Shown here piece after piece: positions 25,155-36,268 of a stretch of DNA of 64,000 nucleotides. The first letter of the stretch is position 1; each line of letters starts with the position of its first letter. This DNA is from Xanthobacter tagetidis (GTDB lineage Bacteria; Pseudomonadota; Alphaproteobacteria; Rhizobiales; Xanthobacteraceae). The position numbers and the translations under genes were made by a program. The notes under the pieces are model-generated. The model was given only the letters and a program-made list of their open reading frames with translations, made no database searches and had not been told where the DNA came from. The stretch covers positions 186,001-250,000 of the forward strand of contig NZ_RCTF01000001.1 in NCBI RefSeq assembly GCF_003667445.1, in the 5' to 3' direction.

Positions 25155-25655
25155 TCAGGCCTCGCCGACCGTGTCGAACAGCGCGGTGTCCATGGCCTCG
25201 CGGGCGGTCTTGCCGGCCCACACCACGAACTGGAAGGCAGGGTAATACCGCTCCACCGCATCGAGCGCGGCATCGACGATGGCCTCGCACTGGCGGCTTG
25301 AGGCCGTCGCCCCGCCCGAGAGCGGCAGCGCGTGGCGGAACATGATGACGCCTTCCTGGGACCACAGGTCGAAATGGCCGAGCCACATCTGCTCGTTCAC
25401 CAGCGCGAGGAGCTTGAGCACCTCGTTGCGCCGGCCGTCCGGCACCTTGAAGTCGAAGGCGCAGGCGAGATGCAGGGATTCCAGCTCGTCCATCCACTGG
25501 AACGAGACATGGCAGTCCGTCCAGCGGCTTGACAGCGAAAGGGTGATCTCGTCCTCGTCGGAGCGCTCGAAGGACCAGTCATGGACGGCGGCGAGCCGCT
25601 CCACGAGGTCCACGGGGTTCGCCGGCGCATCGGCTTCGATGTCGATGAGAGACAT
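25155..25655 (-). CDS. YbjN domain-containing protein
   Basis: A 166-aa cytoplasmic protein of the YbjN family (type III secretion chaperone-like fold). Visible family features are FERSDEDEITLSLSSRW, SFQWMDELESLHLACAFDFKVPDGRRNEVLKLLALVNEQMWLGHFDLW and a FRHALPL segment. The biochemical role is unknown; in enterobacteria YbjN overexpression affects many stress genes. It lies in the ubiK-ybjN-proC neighbourhood common in Hyphomicrobiales, here interrupted downstream by the sulfate importer. A 274-bp gap to the upstream gene probably holds its promoter. Confidence 0.88.
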   Translation of the reverse strand: MSLIDIEADAPANPVDLVERLAAVHDWSFERSDEDEITLSLSSRWTDCHVSFQWMDELESLHLACAFDFKVPDGRRNEVLKLLALVNEQMWLGHFDLWSQEGVIMFRHALPLSGGATASSRQCEAIVDAALDAVERYYPAFQFVVWAGKTAREAMDTALFDTVGEA

Positions 25656-25929
25656 GGCCTCGACCTCGCGGTGTGAGGGACGCGGAGAGGGTCGAACGCG
25701 GCACGGGCGGCAACTCAGGCCGGGGAGGCATGCGCAGCGCGGCGTGCCGTCGAGGCGCGCCGGCGGACCGGCCCGCCGTGGCGATGCTGCGCCCCGTCGC
25801 GCCCCGGCGCGACGACCCGGCTACGAATCGCCACGAAAATCAGTATATCGCGGGGAATCATTGCGGGGCTACGACAGATTGTGTGCGCCGCACCCCTCAT
25901 CCCCGCGCCTGACCGTCCGTGCGGCGCGT

Positions 25930-26211
25930 TCAGCCCTCCAGTTCGTCGGCTGCGGAAGAGCGGGCGGAGAGGCGTTCCTCCAGCAGCGCGATGCGGGCGG
26001 CGAGCGCCTCGTTCTCCTCGCGCGCCTTGGCGGCCATGTCCTTCACGGCCTCGAACTCCTCGCGCTTGACGAGGTCCATGTCGCGCAGGAAGCGCTCCAT
26101 CTGGGCCTTCATCACCGTCTCGGCCTCGCGGCGGACGCCCTGGGCGACGCCGGCGGCGTCGTTCACGAGGCGGGCCATCTCGTCGAAAATGCGGCCCGTG
26201 GTCTGGGTCAT
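25930..26211 (-). CDS. ubiK: Accessory factor UbiK family protein (BMFP)
   Basis: A 93-aa helical protein. The pattern RIFDEMARLVNDAAG, then FLRDMDLVKREEFEAVKDMAAKAREENEALAARIALLEERL, defines the membrane fusogenic BMFP/UbiK family. The C-terminal half is a coiled coil. In E. coli UbiK binds UbiJ and supports aerobic ubiquinone synthesis; that this applies here is inferred from family. The ATG at 26209-26211 was chosen because the frame upstream runs into tandem repeats. Confidence 0.88.
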   Translation of the reverse strand: MTQTTGRIFDEMARLVNDAAGVAQGVRREAETVMKAQMERFLRDMDLVKREEFEAVKDMAAKAREENEALAARIALLEERLSARSSAADELEG

Positions 26212-26319
26212 GGGTGCCTCCATCGGCGCCGGGGCGCCGTCCCCTGCTACATGGCGCCCCCGCGCCGACGATGCAAGGGCGCCGGTGCCGCGCCCCGGCC
26301 AGCGACAGCGAAGCTTGAG

Positions 26320-26960
26320 CCGTTCCCCGGCCCAGCGACGGCGCAGCCGGAGCGCCGAGCCGGGGTCCAGCGCAAGACTCCTGCGACAGCAGGCAATACC
26401 CGCCACCCCCGCCTGCGGCGGAAGAAGCCGCCTGCGGCGCCTCCTTGCGCTGGGCCCCGGCTCTCCTTCCGCTGCGCTGACGCTCCGCTCTCGCCGGCCG
26501 GGGCACGAACGGCAGTGCCCTCGCCCCGCGACGGCGCAGCTAGCGCCGTTCCCCGGCCCAGTGACGGCGCAGCCGGAGCGCCGAGCCGGGGTCCAGCGCA
26601 AGACTCCTGCGACAGCAGGCAATACCCGCCACCCCGCCTGCGGCGGAAGAAGCCGCCTGCGGCGCCTCCTTGCGCTGGGCCCCGGCTCTCCTTCCGCTGC
26701 GCTGACGCTCCGCTCGCGTCGGCCGGGGCACGAACGGCAGTGCCCTCGCCCCGCGACGGAGCAGCCGGCGCCGTTCCCCGGCCCAGCGACGGCGCAGCCG
26801 GAGCGCCGAGCCGGGGTCCAGCGCAAGACTCCTGCGACAGCAGGCAATACCCGCCACCCCGCCTGCGGCGGAAGAAGCCGCCTTCGGCGCCTCCTTGCGC
26901 TGGGCCCCGGCTCTCCTCCCGCTGCGCTTCGCTCCGCTCTCGTCGGCCGGGGCACGAGGG
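26320..26960. repeat. Three tandem copies of a repeat of about 225 bp
   Basis: Copies start near 26320, 26546 and 26771, with periods of 226 and 225 bp; the last copy is cut at about 26960. Each contains CCGTTCCCCGGCCCAG at its start, then AAGACTCCTGCGACAGCAGG and CGGAAGAAGCCGCC. The copies differ at only a few positions, so the expansion is recent or kept alike by conversion. A fourth, more diverged copy lies inverted at 7378-7562. Overlapping ORFs on both strands have no family features and I treat them as spurious. The array fills most of the 813-bp gap between ubiK and the ABC-F gene. Confidence 0.85.
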
Positions 26961-27024
26961 CGGCGGCCTCCCCGCTCGGACCGCCCCTTTGCCTTCCGCG
27001 CCGGGGCGGGATAAGCGGGGGCCC

Positions 27025-28854
<1,830 letters not shown>

Positions 28855-28872
28855 TCCCCCTCCCCCGCCCGC

Positions 28873-29523
28873 TCAGGCCGGCAGCACCACCACCTTGGTC
28901 TTCACCGGGGTCTGGTCGTAGAGGTGGATCATGTCCTGGCTCAAAAGGCCCACGCAGCCGCTGGTGACGCCGGTGCCGATGCTCTCGGGATCGCTCGAAG
29001 CATAGATGGTGTAGAGCGTGTATTTCCCGTTCTGGTAGAGATAGAGCGTGCGGGCGCCGAGCGGATTCTCCAGGCCGCCGGGCATGCCGCCGGCATATTT
29101 CGCCACCTCCGGCTGGCGCTGGATCATCTCCTTGGGCGGGGTCCAGGTAGCCCACTCGCCCTTGCGCCCCACATAGGCGTCGCCGTGCCACAGGAAGCCG
29201 CTGCGGCCCACATTGGCGCCGTAGCGCGTGGCGGTTTCCGCGTCCTCGACCCGGTAGACGTAATAGTTGCTGGGATCGACGATGATGGTGCCGGGCGCTT
29301 CCTTGGTCTCGTAGCGCACCGTGCGGCGGAAATATTTCGGGTTGACCTTGCTGATGTCCGCCGCCGGGATCGGGAACTTCTCGGTCGGCACGGGACCGTA
29401 GAGCTTCTCCGCTTCCGCAAGGCTCAGGCCGTCCGCCGAGCAGCCGGCGAGGCCCAGGGCGCCGAGGCCCAGGGCCGAGCCCATGAGGAAGGTCCGGCGG
29501 CTCAGCGCCCCCGTTTGCTCCAT
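28873..29523 (-). CDS. L,D-transpeptidase-like protein (YkuD domain) with Tyr at the catalytic His position
   Basis: A 216-aa exported protein. The N-terminus (LSRRTFLMGSALGLGALGLAGCS) is a twin-arginine/lipoprotein signal, with Cys 29 as a possible lipid anchor. The YkuD domain of peptidoglycan cross-linking enzymes follows; Cys 190 (TSGCVG) is present. In the common alphaproteobacterial motif the catalytic His stands 16 residues earlier (IHGT...EPWSIG), but here it is Tyr 174 (IYASSDPESIG, codon 29002-29004), and the Arg after Cys is Gly. Activity is therefore doubtful. Start: ATG 29521-29523 gives a short n-region; ATG 29577 is also open. Confidence 0.78.
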   Translation of the reverse strand: MEQTGALSRRTFLMGSALGLGALGLAGCSADGLSLAEAEKLYGPVPTEKFPIPAADISKVNPKYFRRTVRYETKEAPGTIIVDPSNYYVYRVEDAETATRYGANVGRSGFLWHGDAYVGRKGEWATWTPPKEMIQRQPEVAKYAGGMPGGLENPLGARTLYLYQNGKYTLYTIYASSDPESIGTGVTSGCVGLLSQDMIHLYDQTPVKTKVVVLPA

Positions 29524-29829
29524 CCGGCCGCGCACGTCGGTTTCGCGCGCCGCGGCCTTTCCACCGTCCAGGATCATGATGTGGCAGCGTCCCATGCCAG
29601 TTGCGCGGCGAGAATAACGCCGCCACGCAACCATTGAATGTCATTCCCGACCGACATAGCCGCCCCGAGGGCCGGCTGGCAAGCTGCCGCAGCGGCGTAC
29701 CCGCCGGGCGGCCGGGCGCCGTAAGCCCCGCCCTTGCGTCCGCCCCCGTCCTGCGGCACACCCTCGCCGTCGCCCGCCCACCCGGTCGTTCCGGACGGTT
29801 GTGCGTCGCCGCCGATCCCGGGAGCCCTC

Positions 29830-31071
29830 ATGTCCGCGTCCGTCTCTCCCCTCGCGCCCAAGAGCCTGCCCGAGGTGCCGCCGGTGCCCGGCGTCGCCTT
29901 CGCCACCGCCGAGGCGGGCATCCGCTACAAGGGCCGCACCGACGTGCTGCTGATGGCGTTCGCGCCGGGCACCACGGTCGCCGGCGTCACCACGCGCTCG
30001 CGCTGCCCGTCCGCGCCGGTGGAGTGGTGCCGGGACCTGCTGAAGAAGGGCAAGGCCTCGGGCCTGGTGGTGAATTCCGGCAATGCCAACGCCTTCACCG
30101 GCAAGAAGGGCCGCGAGGCGACCAAGCTCACCGCCGAGATCGGCGCCAAGGCGCTCGGCTGCAAGCCCGGCGAGGTGTTCCTCGCCTCCACCGGCGTCAT
30201 CGGCGAGCCGCTGGACGCCACCAAGTTCGCCGGCGTGCTGGAGGCGACCGCCGCGCGCCTGTCGGGCGGTCCGTGGGAAGACGCCGCCCGGGCCATCATG
30301 ACCACCGACACCTTCCCCAAGCTCGCCACCGCGAGGGTGCTGATCGACGACGTGCCGGTGACCATCTCCGGCATCGCCAAGGGCGCCGGCATGATCGCGC
30401 CCGACATGGCGACCATGCTCTCCTTCATCTTCACCGACGCGCCGATCGCCGCGGGCGTGCTCCAGGCCATGCTGGACAAGGCGGTGAAGACCACCTTCAA
30501 CGCCGTGACCATCGACGGCGACACCTCCACCTCGGACACGCTGCTGGTGTTCGCCACCGGCGCCGCCAAGGCGCGCGGCGTGCGCCCGGCGAAGGACCCG
30601 GCCGACCCGCGCCTGCGCGCCTTCCGCCACACGCTCAAGGCGGTGATGGCGGACCTCGCCGAGCAGGTGGCGCGCGACGGCGAGGGCGCCCGCAAGCTGG
30701 TGCGGGTGCACGTGAACGGCGCGGTCTCCAACAAGTCGGCGCGGCGCATCGCCATGTCGATCGCCAACTCGCCGCTGGTGAAGACCGCCGTGGCCGGCGA
30801 GGACGCCAATTGGGGCCGGGTGGTGATGGCGGTGGGCAAGGCCGGCGAGCCGGCCGAGCGGGACCTGCTCTCGATCTCCTTCGGCGCCATCCGCGTCGCC
30901 CACGTCGGCGCGCGCGACCCGTCCTATGACGAGGCTGTGGTCTCTGACTACATGAAGAGCGACGTGATCGACCTCACGGTGGAGATCGGCCTCGGCCGCG
31001 GCTCCGACACCGTGCTCACCTGCGACCTCACGAAGGAATACGTGGCGATCAACGGGGACTACCGGTCGTGA
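29830..31071 (+). CDS. argJ: Bifunctional glutamate N-acetyltransferase/ornithine acetyltransferase
   Basis: A 413-aa arginine-synthesis enzyme that recycles the acetyl group from N-acetylornithine to glutamate. The self-cleavage site is A194/T195 within [36 protein letters not shown] and [14 protein letters not shown] are family signatures. The ATG at 29830 was preferred to upstream starts because they lie outside family length. It overlaps mutT by GTGA, so the two are coupled. The 252 bp upstream of it, up to the L,D-transpeptidase-like gene, presumably hold divergent promoters. Confidence 0.95.
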   Translation: MSASVSPLAPKSLPEVPPVPGVAFATAEAGIRYKGRTDVLLMAFAPGTTVAGVTTRSRCPSAPVEWCRDLLKKGKASGLVVNSGNANAFTGKKGREATKLTAEIGAKALGCKPGEVFLASTGVIGEPLDATKFAGVLEATAARLSGGPWEDAARAIMTTDTFPKLATARVLIDDVPVTISGIAKGAGMIAPDMATMLSFIFTDAPIAAGVLQAMLDKAVKTTFNAVTIDGDTSTSDTLLVFATGAAKARGVRPAKDPADPRLRAFRHTLKAVMADLAEQVARDGEGARKLVRVHVNGAVSNKSARRIAMSIANSPLVKTAVAGEDANWGRVVMAVGKAGEPAERDLLSISFGAIRVAHVGARDPSYDEAVVSDYMKSDVIDLTVEIGLGRGSDTVLTCDLTKEYVAINGDYRS

Positions 31072-31472
31072 AACTCACCCTCGTCGTCGCCTGCGCGCTG
31101 GTGGATGCGGACAACCGCGTGCTGGTGGCGCAGCGCCCGGAGGGCAAGGCGCTGGCGGGGCTGTGGGAGTTTCCCGGCGGCAAGATGGAGCCCGGCGAGC
31201 GGCCGGAGGAGACGCTGATCCGCGAGCTGGCCGAGGAACTGGGCATCACCGTGAAGGAGGCGTGCCTCGCCCCCCTCACCTTCGCGAGCCACGGCTACGA
31301 GACGTTCCATCTGCTGATGCCCCTGTGGGTCTGCCGGCGCTGGGACGGCATGGTCCAGCGCAAGGAGCACCAGGCGCTGAAATGGGTGCGCGCCGGCAAG
31401 CTGCGCGAGCTCGACATGCCGCCCGCCGACGCGCCGCTGATCCCGCCGCTCATCGACCTTCTCGGCCCCTGA
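31068..31472 (+). CDS. mutT: NUDIX hydrolase, 8-oxo-dGTP diphosphatase type
   Basis: A 134-aa enzyme that removes oxidised nucleotides. The Nudix box is complete ([24 protein letters not shown], split here as residues 37-60 with E48-x-x-x-x-R52-E-x-x-E-E). The N-terminal [33 protein letters not shown] is typical of MutT. It starts with GTG at 31068-31070, overlapping the argJ stop (GTGA). The argJ-mutT order is common in alphaproteobacteria. Confidence 0.92.
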   Translation: MKLTLVVACALVDADNRVLVAQRPEGKALAGLWEFPGGKMEPGERPEETLIRELAEELGITVKEACLAPLTFASHGYETFHLLMPLWVCRRWDGMVQRKEHQALKWVRAGKLRELDMPPADAPLIPPLIDLLGP

Positions 31473-31487
31473 CGCCCGGCGGTCCAA

Positions 31488-32357
31488 ATGTCTTCCGCGC
31501 CTCTCTCCCCGGCGAGCGCCACGCGCATCGGCCTCGCCGCCATCGCGCTCTGGGCGACGCTGGCGCTGCTCACCGCGGCGACGGGGCGGGTGCCCCCGTT
31601 CCTGCTCACCGCGCTCACCTTCGCGCTCGGCGGCATTGTCGGGCTGGGCGCTGCTCTGGCCGGTCCCGGCCTCGGCGTGCTGGCGCAGCGCCCGCTCGCC
31701 TATCTCCACGGGGTGGGCGGGCTGTTCGGCTATCATTTCCTGTATTTCGCGGCGCTGAAATGGGCGCCGCCGGCGGAAGCGGGCCTCATCAACTATCTCT
31801 GGCCGCTGCTGATCGTGCTGCTGTCGGCGCTGCTGCCGGGCGGCGGGCTGAAGCGGGTCCACGTCGTGGGCGCGCTCATGGGCTTCGCCGGCACCGTGGT
31901 GCTGCTGCTCGGCAAAGGCGGCTTCGGCGGCATCGAAGCGCGCTATGCGCCGGGCTATCTCGCCGCCTTGGCCTGCGCCTTCATCTGGTCGTCCTATTCG
32001 GTGCTGTCGCGCCGCTTCGCCGACGTGCCGACCCAGGCGGTGGCCGGCTTCTGCCTCGTCACCGCTCTGCTGGCGGCGGCGTGCCATCTCGCCTGGGAGG
32101 AGACGGTGTGGCCCTCCGGCCTCCTGGAGTGGTCGGCCGTGGCGTTGCTCGGCATCGGGCCGGTGGGCATCGCCTTCTATGCCTGGGACATCGGCATGAA
32201 GAAGGGCGACGTCCGCCTGCTGGGCGTCGCCTCCTATGCGGCGCCGGTGCTCTCCACCTTGTTACTGGTCCTCGCCGGCTTTGCCGCCCCCACATGGTCG
32301 CTCGCCGCCGCCTGCCTGCTCATCGTCGGCGGCGCCTTCGTGGCCACGCGGCGGTGA
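31488..32357 (+). CDS. EamA/DMT family transporter
   Basis: A 289-aa inner-membrane protein with about ten hydrophobic segments and two EamA repeats. It resembles YddG-like exporters (FLTALTFALGGIVGL, FAALKWAPPAEAGLINYLWPLLIVLLSALLPGG, AWDIGMKKGDVRLLGVASYAAPVLSTLLL). YddG exports aromatic amino acids; the substrate here is inferred only from this likeness. It begins 15 bp after mutT and could be in the same transcript. The SDR gene follows after 23 bp. Confidence 0.85.
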   Translation: MSSAPLSPASATRIGLAAIALWATLALLTAATGRVPPFLLTALTFALGGIVGLGAALAGPGLGVLAQRPLAYLHGVGGLFGYHFLYFAALKWAPPAEAGLINYLWPLLIVLLSALLPGGGLKRVHVVGALMGFAGTVVLLLGKGGFGGIEARYAPGYLAALACAFIWSSYSVLSRRFADVPTQAVAGFCLVTALLAAACHLAWEETVWPSGLLEWSAVALLGIGPVGIAFYAWDIGMKKGDVRLLGVASYAAPVLSTLLLVLAGFAAPTWSLAAACLLIVGGAFVATRR

Positions 32358-32380
32358 GCCGTCCTCAACGGAGTAGCGCC

Positions 32381-33232
32381 ATGCCCCACCCCGCTCTGTC
32401 ATCCGGCGCCGTCGCCGTCGTCACCGGCGGCGCGTCCGGCATCGGGCTCGCCGCCGCCCGGCGCTTCGCCGAACGCGGCATGAAGGTGGTGATCGCCGAC
32501 CTGCCCGGCGAAAAGCTGGAGGCGGCGGTCGCCGCGCTCGCGGGCGTCGCGGCGGGCGGGGCTGCCGACGTCCTGGCGGTTGCGACCGACGTCTCCCGCC
32601 TCGCCGACATCGAGCGGCTGGAGGCGCAGACGACCGCCCGCTTCGGCGGCGCCGACCTCGTGATGAACAATGCCGGGATCCAGCCCGGCAGCGCCCTGTT
32701 CGGGCCGCTCGACAACTGGGAGCGCGTGGTCGCCGTCAACCTGTGGGGCGTCATCCACGGCTCGCGGATGTTCGGGCCGAAGATGCTGGCGCAAGGCCGG
32801 CCGGGCCTCATCGTCAATACCGGCTCCAAGCAGGGCATCACCACGCCGCCCGGCGATCCGGCCTACAATGTCGCGAAGGCGGGGGTGAAGGCCTTCACCG
32901 AGGCGCTTGAGCACGAATTGCGCAACACGCCGGGCAGCCGGGTCTCGGCCCATCTGTTCATTCCCGGCTTCGTCTTCACCCCGCTCGCCGCAGGCGGGCG
33001 CTCCGAGAAGCCGGCGGGCGCCTGGACGGCGGAGGAGACCGCCGACTTCATGCTGGCGCGCGTGGAGGCGGGCGACTTCTACATCCTGTGCCCGGACAAC
33101 GACGTGCCGCGCGCGCTGGACGAGAAGCGCATCGCCTGGGCGGCCGGCGACATCATCGAGAACCGTCCGCCGCTCTCGCGCTGGCACGAGGACTACAAGG
33201 ACGCCTTCGCAGCCTATGTGAAGGGCGGCTGA
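32381..33232 (+). CDS. SDR family oxidoreductase
   Basis: A 283-aa short-chain dehydrogenase. TGGASGIG (15-22), NNAGI (96-100), S149, Y162 and K166 form the complete cofactor and catalytic set; D40 suggests NAD. A longer C-terminal tail (about 225-283, with FYILCPDNDVPRALDEKRIAWAAGDIIENRPPLSRWHEDY) resembles SDRs of broad, unassigned function. It lies 23 bp after the EamA gene on the same strand. The substrate is unknown. Confidence 0.88.
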   Translation: MPHPALSSGAVAVVTGGASGIGLAAARRFAERGMKVVIADLPGEKLEAAVAALAGVAAGGAADVLAVATDVSRLADIERLEAQTTARFGGADLVMNNAGIQPGSALFGPLDNWERVVAVNLWGVIHGSRMFGPKMLAQGRPGLIVNTGSKQGITTPPGDPAYNVAKAGVKAFTEALEHELRNTPGSRVSAHLFIPGFVFTPLAAGGRSEKPAGAWTAEETADFMLARVEAGDFYILCPDNDVPRALDEKRIAWAAGDIIENRPPLSRWHEDYKDAFAAYVKGG

Positions 33233-33395
33233 CGCGGCGCGCCGCGCCCTTGCGCTCGCGGCGGCGACGTCCTAGAGCCGGATCGCCTTATTCCGGCGGC
33301 CCGCTCCCGGCGCCGCCCATCACCCCGCCCTCAGGACGGACGCCCACCAGAACGGCGCGACGCCGCATCGACCCCAAGGAACGAGGATAGAAGCC

Positions 33396-34502
33396 ATGGC
33401 CACCCACAAGCTGCTCCTGCTCGCCGGCGACGGCATCGGCCCCGAGGTGATGGAGGAGGTGAAGCGGGTCATTGCATGGCTGGAGAAGGCCGGGCTGGCC
33501 TCCTTCGCCATCGAGGAGGGCCTGGTGGGCGGCGCCGCCTATGACGCGCACGGCGTCTCCATCTCCGAGGCGGACATGGCGCTCGCCAAGGCGTCCGACG
33601 CGGTGATCTTCGGCGCCGTCGGCGGCCCGAAGTGGGCGGACGTGGGCTATGACGTGCGCCCCGAAGCGGGCCTGCTGCGCCTGCGCAAGGACCTGGAGCT
33701 GTTCGCCAACCTGCGCCCGGCTCTGTGCTATCCCGCGCTGGCCGAGGCGTCCTCGCTGAAGCCCGAGGTGGTCGAGGGACTCGACATCCTGATCGTGCGC
33801 GAGCTGACCGGCGGCGTCTATTTCGGCGAGCCGAAGACCATCACCGATCTCGGCAACGGCCAGAAGCGCGCCATCGACACGCAGGTCTACGATACGTTCG
33901 AGATCGAGCGCATCGCCGCCGTCGCCTTCGAGCTGGCCCGCACCCGCCGCAACAAGGTGACCTCGGCCGAGAAGCACAACGTGATGAAGTCCGGCGTGCT
34001 CTGGAAGGAAGTGGTCACCCAGCTTCACGCCCGCGCCTTCCAGGACGTGGAGCTGGAGCACCAGCTCGCCGACAGCCTCGCCATGCAGCTGGTGCGCTGG
34101 CCCAAGCAGTATGACGTGATCGTCACCGACAATCTGTTCGGCGACATCCTGTCCGATCTCGCTTCCATGCTCACCGGCTCGATCGGCATGCTGCCCTCCG
34201 CCTCGCTCGGCGCGGCGGACGCGGCCGGCAAGCGCGCGTCCATGTACGAGCCGGTGCACGGCTCGGCGCCCGACATCGCCGGCCAGGGCATCGCCAATCC
34301 GATCGCCATGATCGGCTCGCTCGCCATGGCGCTGCGCTATTCTCTGGGCAAGGGCGAGGTGGCGGACCGCATCGAGACCGCGATCGCCGCCGTGCTCGAC
34401 GCCGGCAAGCGCACCGCCGACATCGCCCCCAAGGGCACGCCGGCCATCAGCACCGCCGAGATGGGCGCCGCCATCGTGGCCGCGCTCGACGCCGGCGCGT
34501 GA
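33396..34502 (+). CDS. leuB: 3-Isopropylmalate dehydrogenase
   Basis: A 368-aa enzyme that oxidises and decarboxylates 3-isopropylmalate in leucine synthesis, using NAD. Visible are [20 protein letters not shown]-rich substrate loop [15 protein letters not shown], the family signature [15 protein letters not shown] and [22 protein letters not shown]. It is followed by REP-like elements. No leuC or leuD is adjacent, so the leu genes are scattered as in other Hyphomicrobiales. A 163-bp gap upstream holds its likely promoter. Confidence 0.95.
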   Translation: MATHKLLLLAGDGIGPEVMEEVKRVIAWLEKAGLASFAIEEGLVGGAAYDAHGVSISEADMALAKASDAVIFGAVGGPKWADVGYDVRPEAGLLRLRKDLELFANLRPALCYPALAEASSLKPEVVEGLDILIVRELTGGVYFGEPKTITDLGNGQKRAIDTQVYDTFEIERIAAVAFELARTRRNKVTSAEKHNVMKSGVLWKEVVTQLHARAFQDVELEHQLADSLAMQLVRWPKQYDVIVTDNLFGDILSDLASMLTGSIGMLPSASLGAADAAGKRASMYEPVHGSAPDIAGQGIANPIAMIGSLAMALRYSLGKGEVADRIETAIAAVLDAGKRTADIAPKGTPAISTAEMGAAIVAALDAGA

Positions 34503-34548
34503 AGGCGCGCGCCGGTTCTCCGGCGCGCTCCCACCCAGCCCCTCCAGC

Positions 34549-34643
34549 CGTCATGCTCCGGCTTGACCGGAGCATCCATGCAACCGCCCGGCGCCACGCC
34601 CGGCCGCAGGATGGGCCCTCCGGTCAAGCCGGAGGGCGACGGC
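34549..34643. repeat. Composite REP/BIME-like element after leuB
   Basis: Two palindromes in one element: CATGCTCCGGCTTGACCGG... (34549-34581) and GGGCCCTCCGGTCAAGCCGG... (34613-34643), joined by a C/G-rich spacer. The same composite, in reverse complement, occurs at 57147-57243; partial copies lie at 35224-35250, 35289-35373 and 57038-57068. Typical of bacterial interspersed palindromic elements. Confidence 0.85.
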
Positions 34644-34652
34644 AGAATCTGC

Positions 34653-35018
34653 TCACACCCTGGGGACGACCACGAGGCGCTCCACGAGCGTGCCGCCCAC
34701 CAGGTGGGCGGCGACGATCTCGTCGATGTCCTCGGGGGTGCGCGGCTGGTACCAGACGCCTTCGGGATAGACCACCATGATCGGCCCCGCCTGGCAGAAG
34801 GTGAGGCAGCCCGAGGCGGTCATGGCGATGTCGCGCCGGCCCGTGGCCTCGATCGTCTTGCCGAGCCGCTCCCACAAGGGCTGGGTGCCGTTCGCGCCGC
34901 ACGAGCCGCGCGGATGCTGCGGCGGGCGCTGGGTGAAGCAGCAGAAGACGTGACGGGTATAGACCTGGGGCAGCTCCAGGGCCGCGTCGGCGGCATCGGC
35001 AGTCAAGGCATCGGTCAT
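34653..35018 (-). CDS. (2Fe-2S) ferredoxin, thioredoxin-like fold
   Basis: A 121-aa cytoplasmic protein. Four Cys in the spacing of thioredoxin-like [2Fe-2S] ferredoxins are visible: C26 or C27 (FCCFTQRPPQHPRGSC), C40, C71 and C75 (SGCLTFCQAGP). HPRGSCG and the YPEGVWY...TPEDIDEIVAAHLVGG ending are characteristic. The electron partner is unknown. ATG 35016-35018 is taken as start; a TTG at 35060 in the same frame is possible but has no better ribosome site. An AT-rich stretch at 35079-35112 upstream probably holds the promoter. Confidence 0.88.
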   Translation of the reverse strand: MTDALTADAADAALELPQVYTRHVFCCFTQRPPQHPRGSCGANGTQPLWERLGKTIEATGRRDIAMTASGCLTFCQAGPIMVVYPEGVWYQPRTPEDIDEIVAAHLVGGTLVERLVVVPRV

Positions 35019-35387
35019 GGAATCTCGCGAATCATCGGGGACGATGCCGAAACGATTCAAGACCTGTGCCGCGCCGACCTATCTTATTTTTTCTATAAAT
35101 TGCAAATAGATGCCTGAAACGGCCGAATGGCGCCTATGCCACACCCCCTGCCGGCGGGGCGCAAACGCGACACGAGCCGGCAGCGCGCCGGCGGCACTGT
35201 TCGGGGACGACGGTCGGTAAGGTGGCCCTCCGGTCGGGCCGGAGGGCGACGCCAGATGCAGGTACGGCGGCCGGCAGCACCTCAAACCGCCGTCATGCTC
35301 CGGCTAGACCGGAGCATCCATGGCCTTCCCAGCGGGGGAGATGGGCCCTCCGGCCTGGCCGGAGGGCGACGGCGTGCGAGGCCGCGC
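35019..35387. other. Gap with AT-rich promoter region and REP-like elements
   Basis: The 369 bp between the ferredoxin start and the phaB end hold an AT-rich patch (35079-35112), a partial REP half (35224-35250) and a further composite copy with single-base changes (35289-35373). No gene is seen. The patch shares a CAAATARAYG-like core with the AT-rich patch before the sulfate importer. Confidence 0.6.
35289..35373. repeat. Composite REP/BIME-like element after phaB
   Basis: Same two-palindrome composite as 34549-34643, with CGGCTAGACCGG and CGGCCTGGCCGG cores replacing the usual CGGCTTGACCGG. It lies just beyond the end of phaB, so it could act in stopping or stabilising the phaAB transcript. 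The changed bases mostly keep the pairing. Confidence 0.8.
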
Positions 35388-36110
35388 TCAGGTGATGTAC
35401 TGGGCGCCGTTCAAGGTCATGGTGGAGCCGGTGATGAAGCCGGCATCGTCCGAGGCCAGGAACACCACCGCTCGGGCGATGTCCTCCGGCTCGCCGAGGC
35501 GGCCTACCGGGATGGTGGCGACGATCTTGGCGAGCGCCTCCGCCGGCACCGCCTTCACCATCTCGGTCGCGATGTAGCCGGGAGCGATGGCGTTCACGGT
35601 GATGCCGAGCCGCGCGGTCTCCTGGGCGAGCGCCTTCACGAAGCCGATCTCGCCGGCCTTGGCGGCGGAATAGTTGGTCTGGCCGAACTGGCCCTTCTGC
35701 CCGTTGATCGACGAGATGCACACGATGCGGCCGAACTTGCGGTCGCGCATGCCCTCGATCACGTTGCGGGTCATGTTGAAGGCGGAGTTGAGGTTGGTGT
35801 TGATGACCGCGTTCCACTGCTCCAGCGACATCTTGTGGAACTGGCCGTCGCGGGTGATGCCGGCATTGTTCACCAGCACTTCCACCGGGCCGACCTCGGC
35901 CTCCACCTTGGCGATGCCGGCCTTGCAGGCCTCGAAGTCGGACACGTCCCACTTGAAGGCGGGGATGCCGGTCTTCGCGGTGAAGGCCTTGGCGGCCTCC
36001 TCATTGCCCGCAAAGTTCGCCGCCACCGTATAGCCGGCGGACTTCAGCGCGATCGAGATCGCCTCGCCGATGCCGCGTGTGCCGCCCGTGACCAATGCGA
36101 CGCGCCCCAT
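35388..36110 (-). CDS. phaB: Acetoacetyl-CoA reductase
   Basis: A 240-aa SDR that reduces acetoacetyl-CoA to (R)-3-hydroxybutyryl-CoA with NADPH for polyhydroxybutyrate synthesis. TGGTRGIG (9-16), NNAGITRD, S134, Y147 and K151 are present. GRIVCISSINGQKGQFGQTNYSAAK and APGYIATEMV are PhaB signatures. The ATG at 36108-36110 follows AGGAGGAGACA directly. It lies 158 bp downstream of phaA on the same strand and is the expected second gene of the phaAB pair. The polymerase phaC is not in the window. Confidence 0.95.
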   Translation of the reverse strand: MGRVALVTGGTRGIGEAISIALKSAGYTVAANFAGNEEAAKAFTAKTGIPAFKWDVSDFEACKAGIAKVEAEVGPVEVLVNNAGITRDGQFHKMSLEQWNAVINTNLNSAFNMTRNVIEGMRDRKFGRIVCISSINGQKGQFGQTNYSAAKAGEIGFVKALAQETARLGITVNAIAPGYIATEMVKAVPAEALAKIVATIPVGRLGEPEDIARAVVFLASDDAGFITGSTMTLNGAQYIT

Positions 36111-36268
36111 TGTCTCCTCCTCATCTGTTTTGGCCCGACCTGACGACAAACCATCAGCCTTCCGAAGCGGATCGAGCCACGCCCGGAAGTTGTCTAGGGA
36201 AGACGTCCCGAAGTTTCGAGCATCCGGAGCCGCGACCTTGCGGCGCGGCCCCGAGGCTCAGCCGGCGC

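Noticed and set aside
34653..35060. TTG at 35060 as start of the [2Fe-2S] protein
   Set aside because: It adds 14 residues without a ribosome site; ATG 35018 fits the family better.
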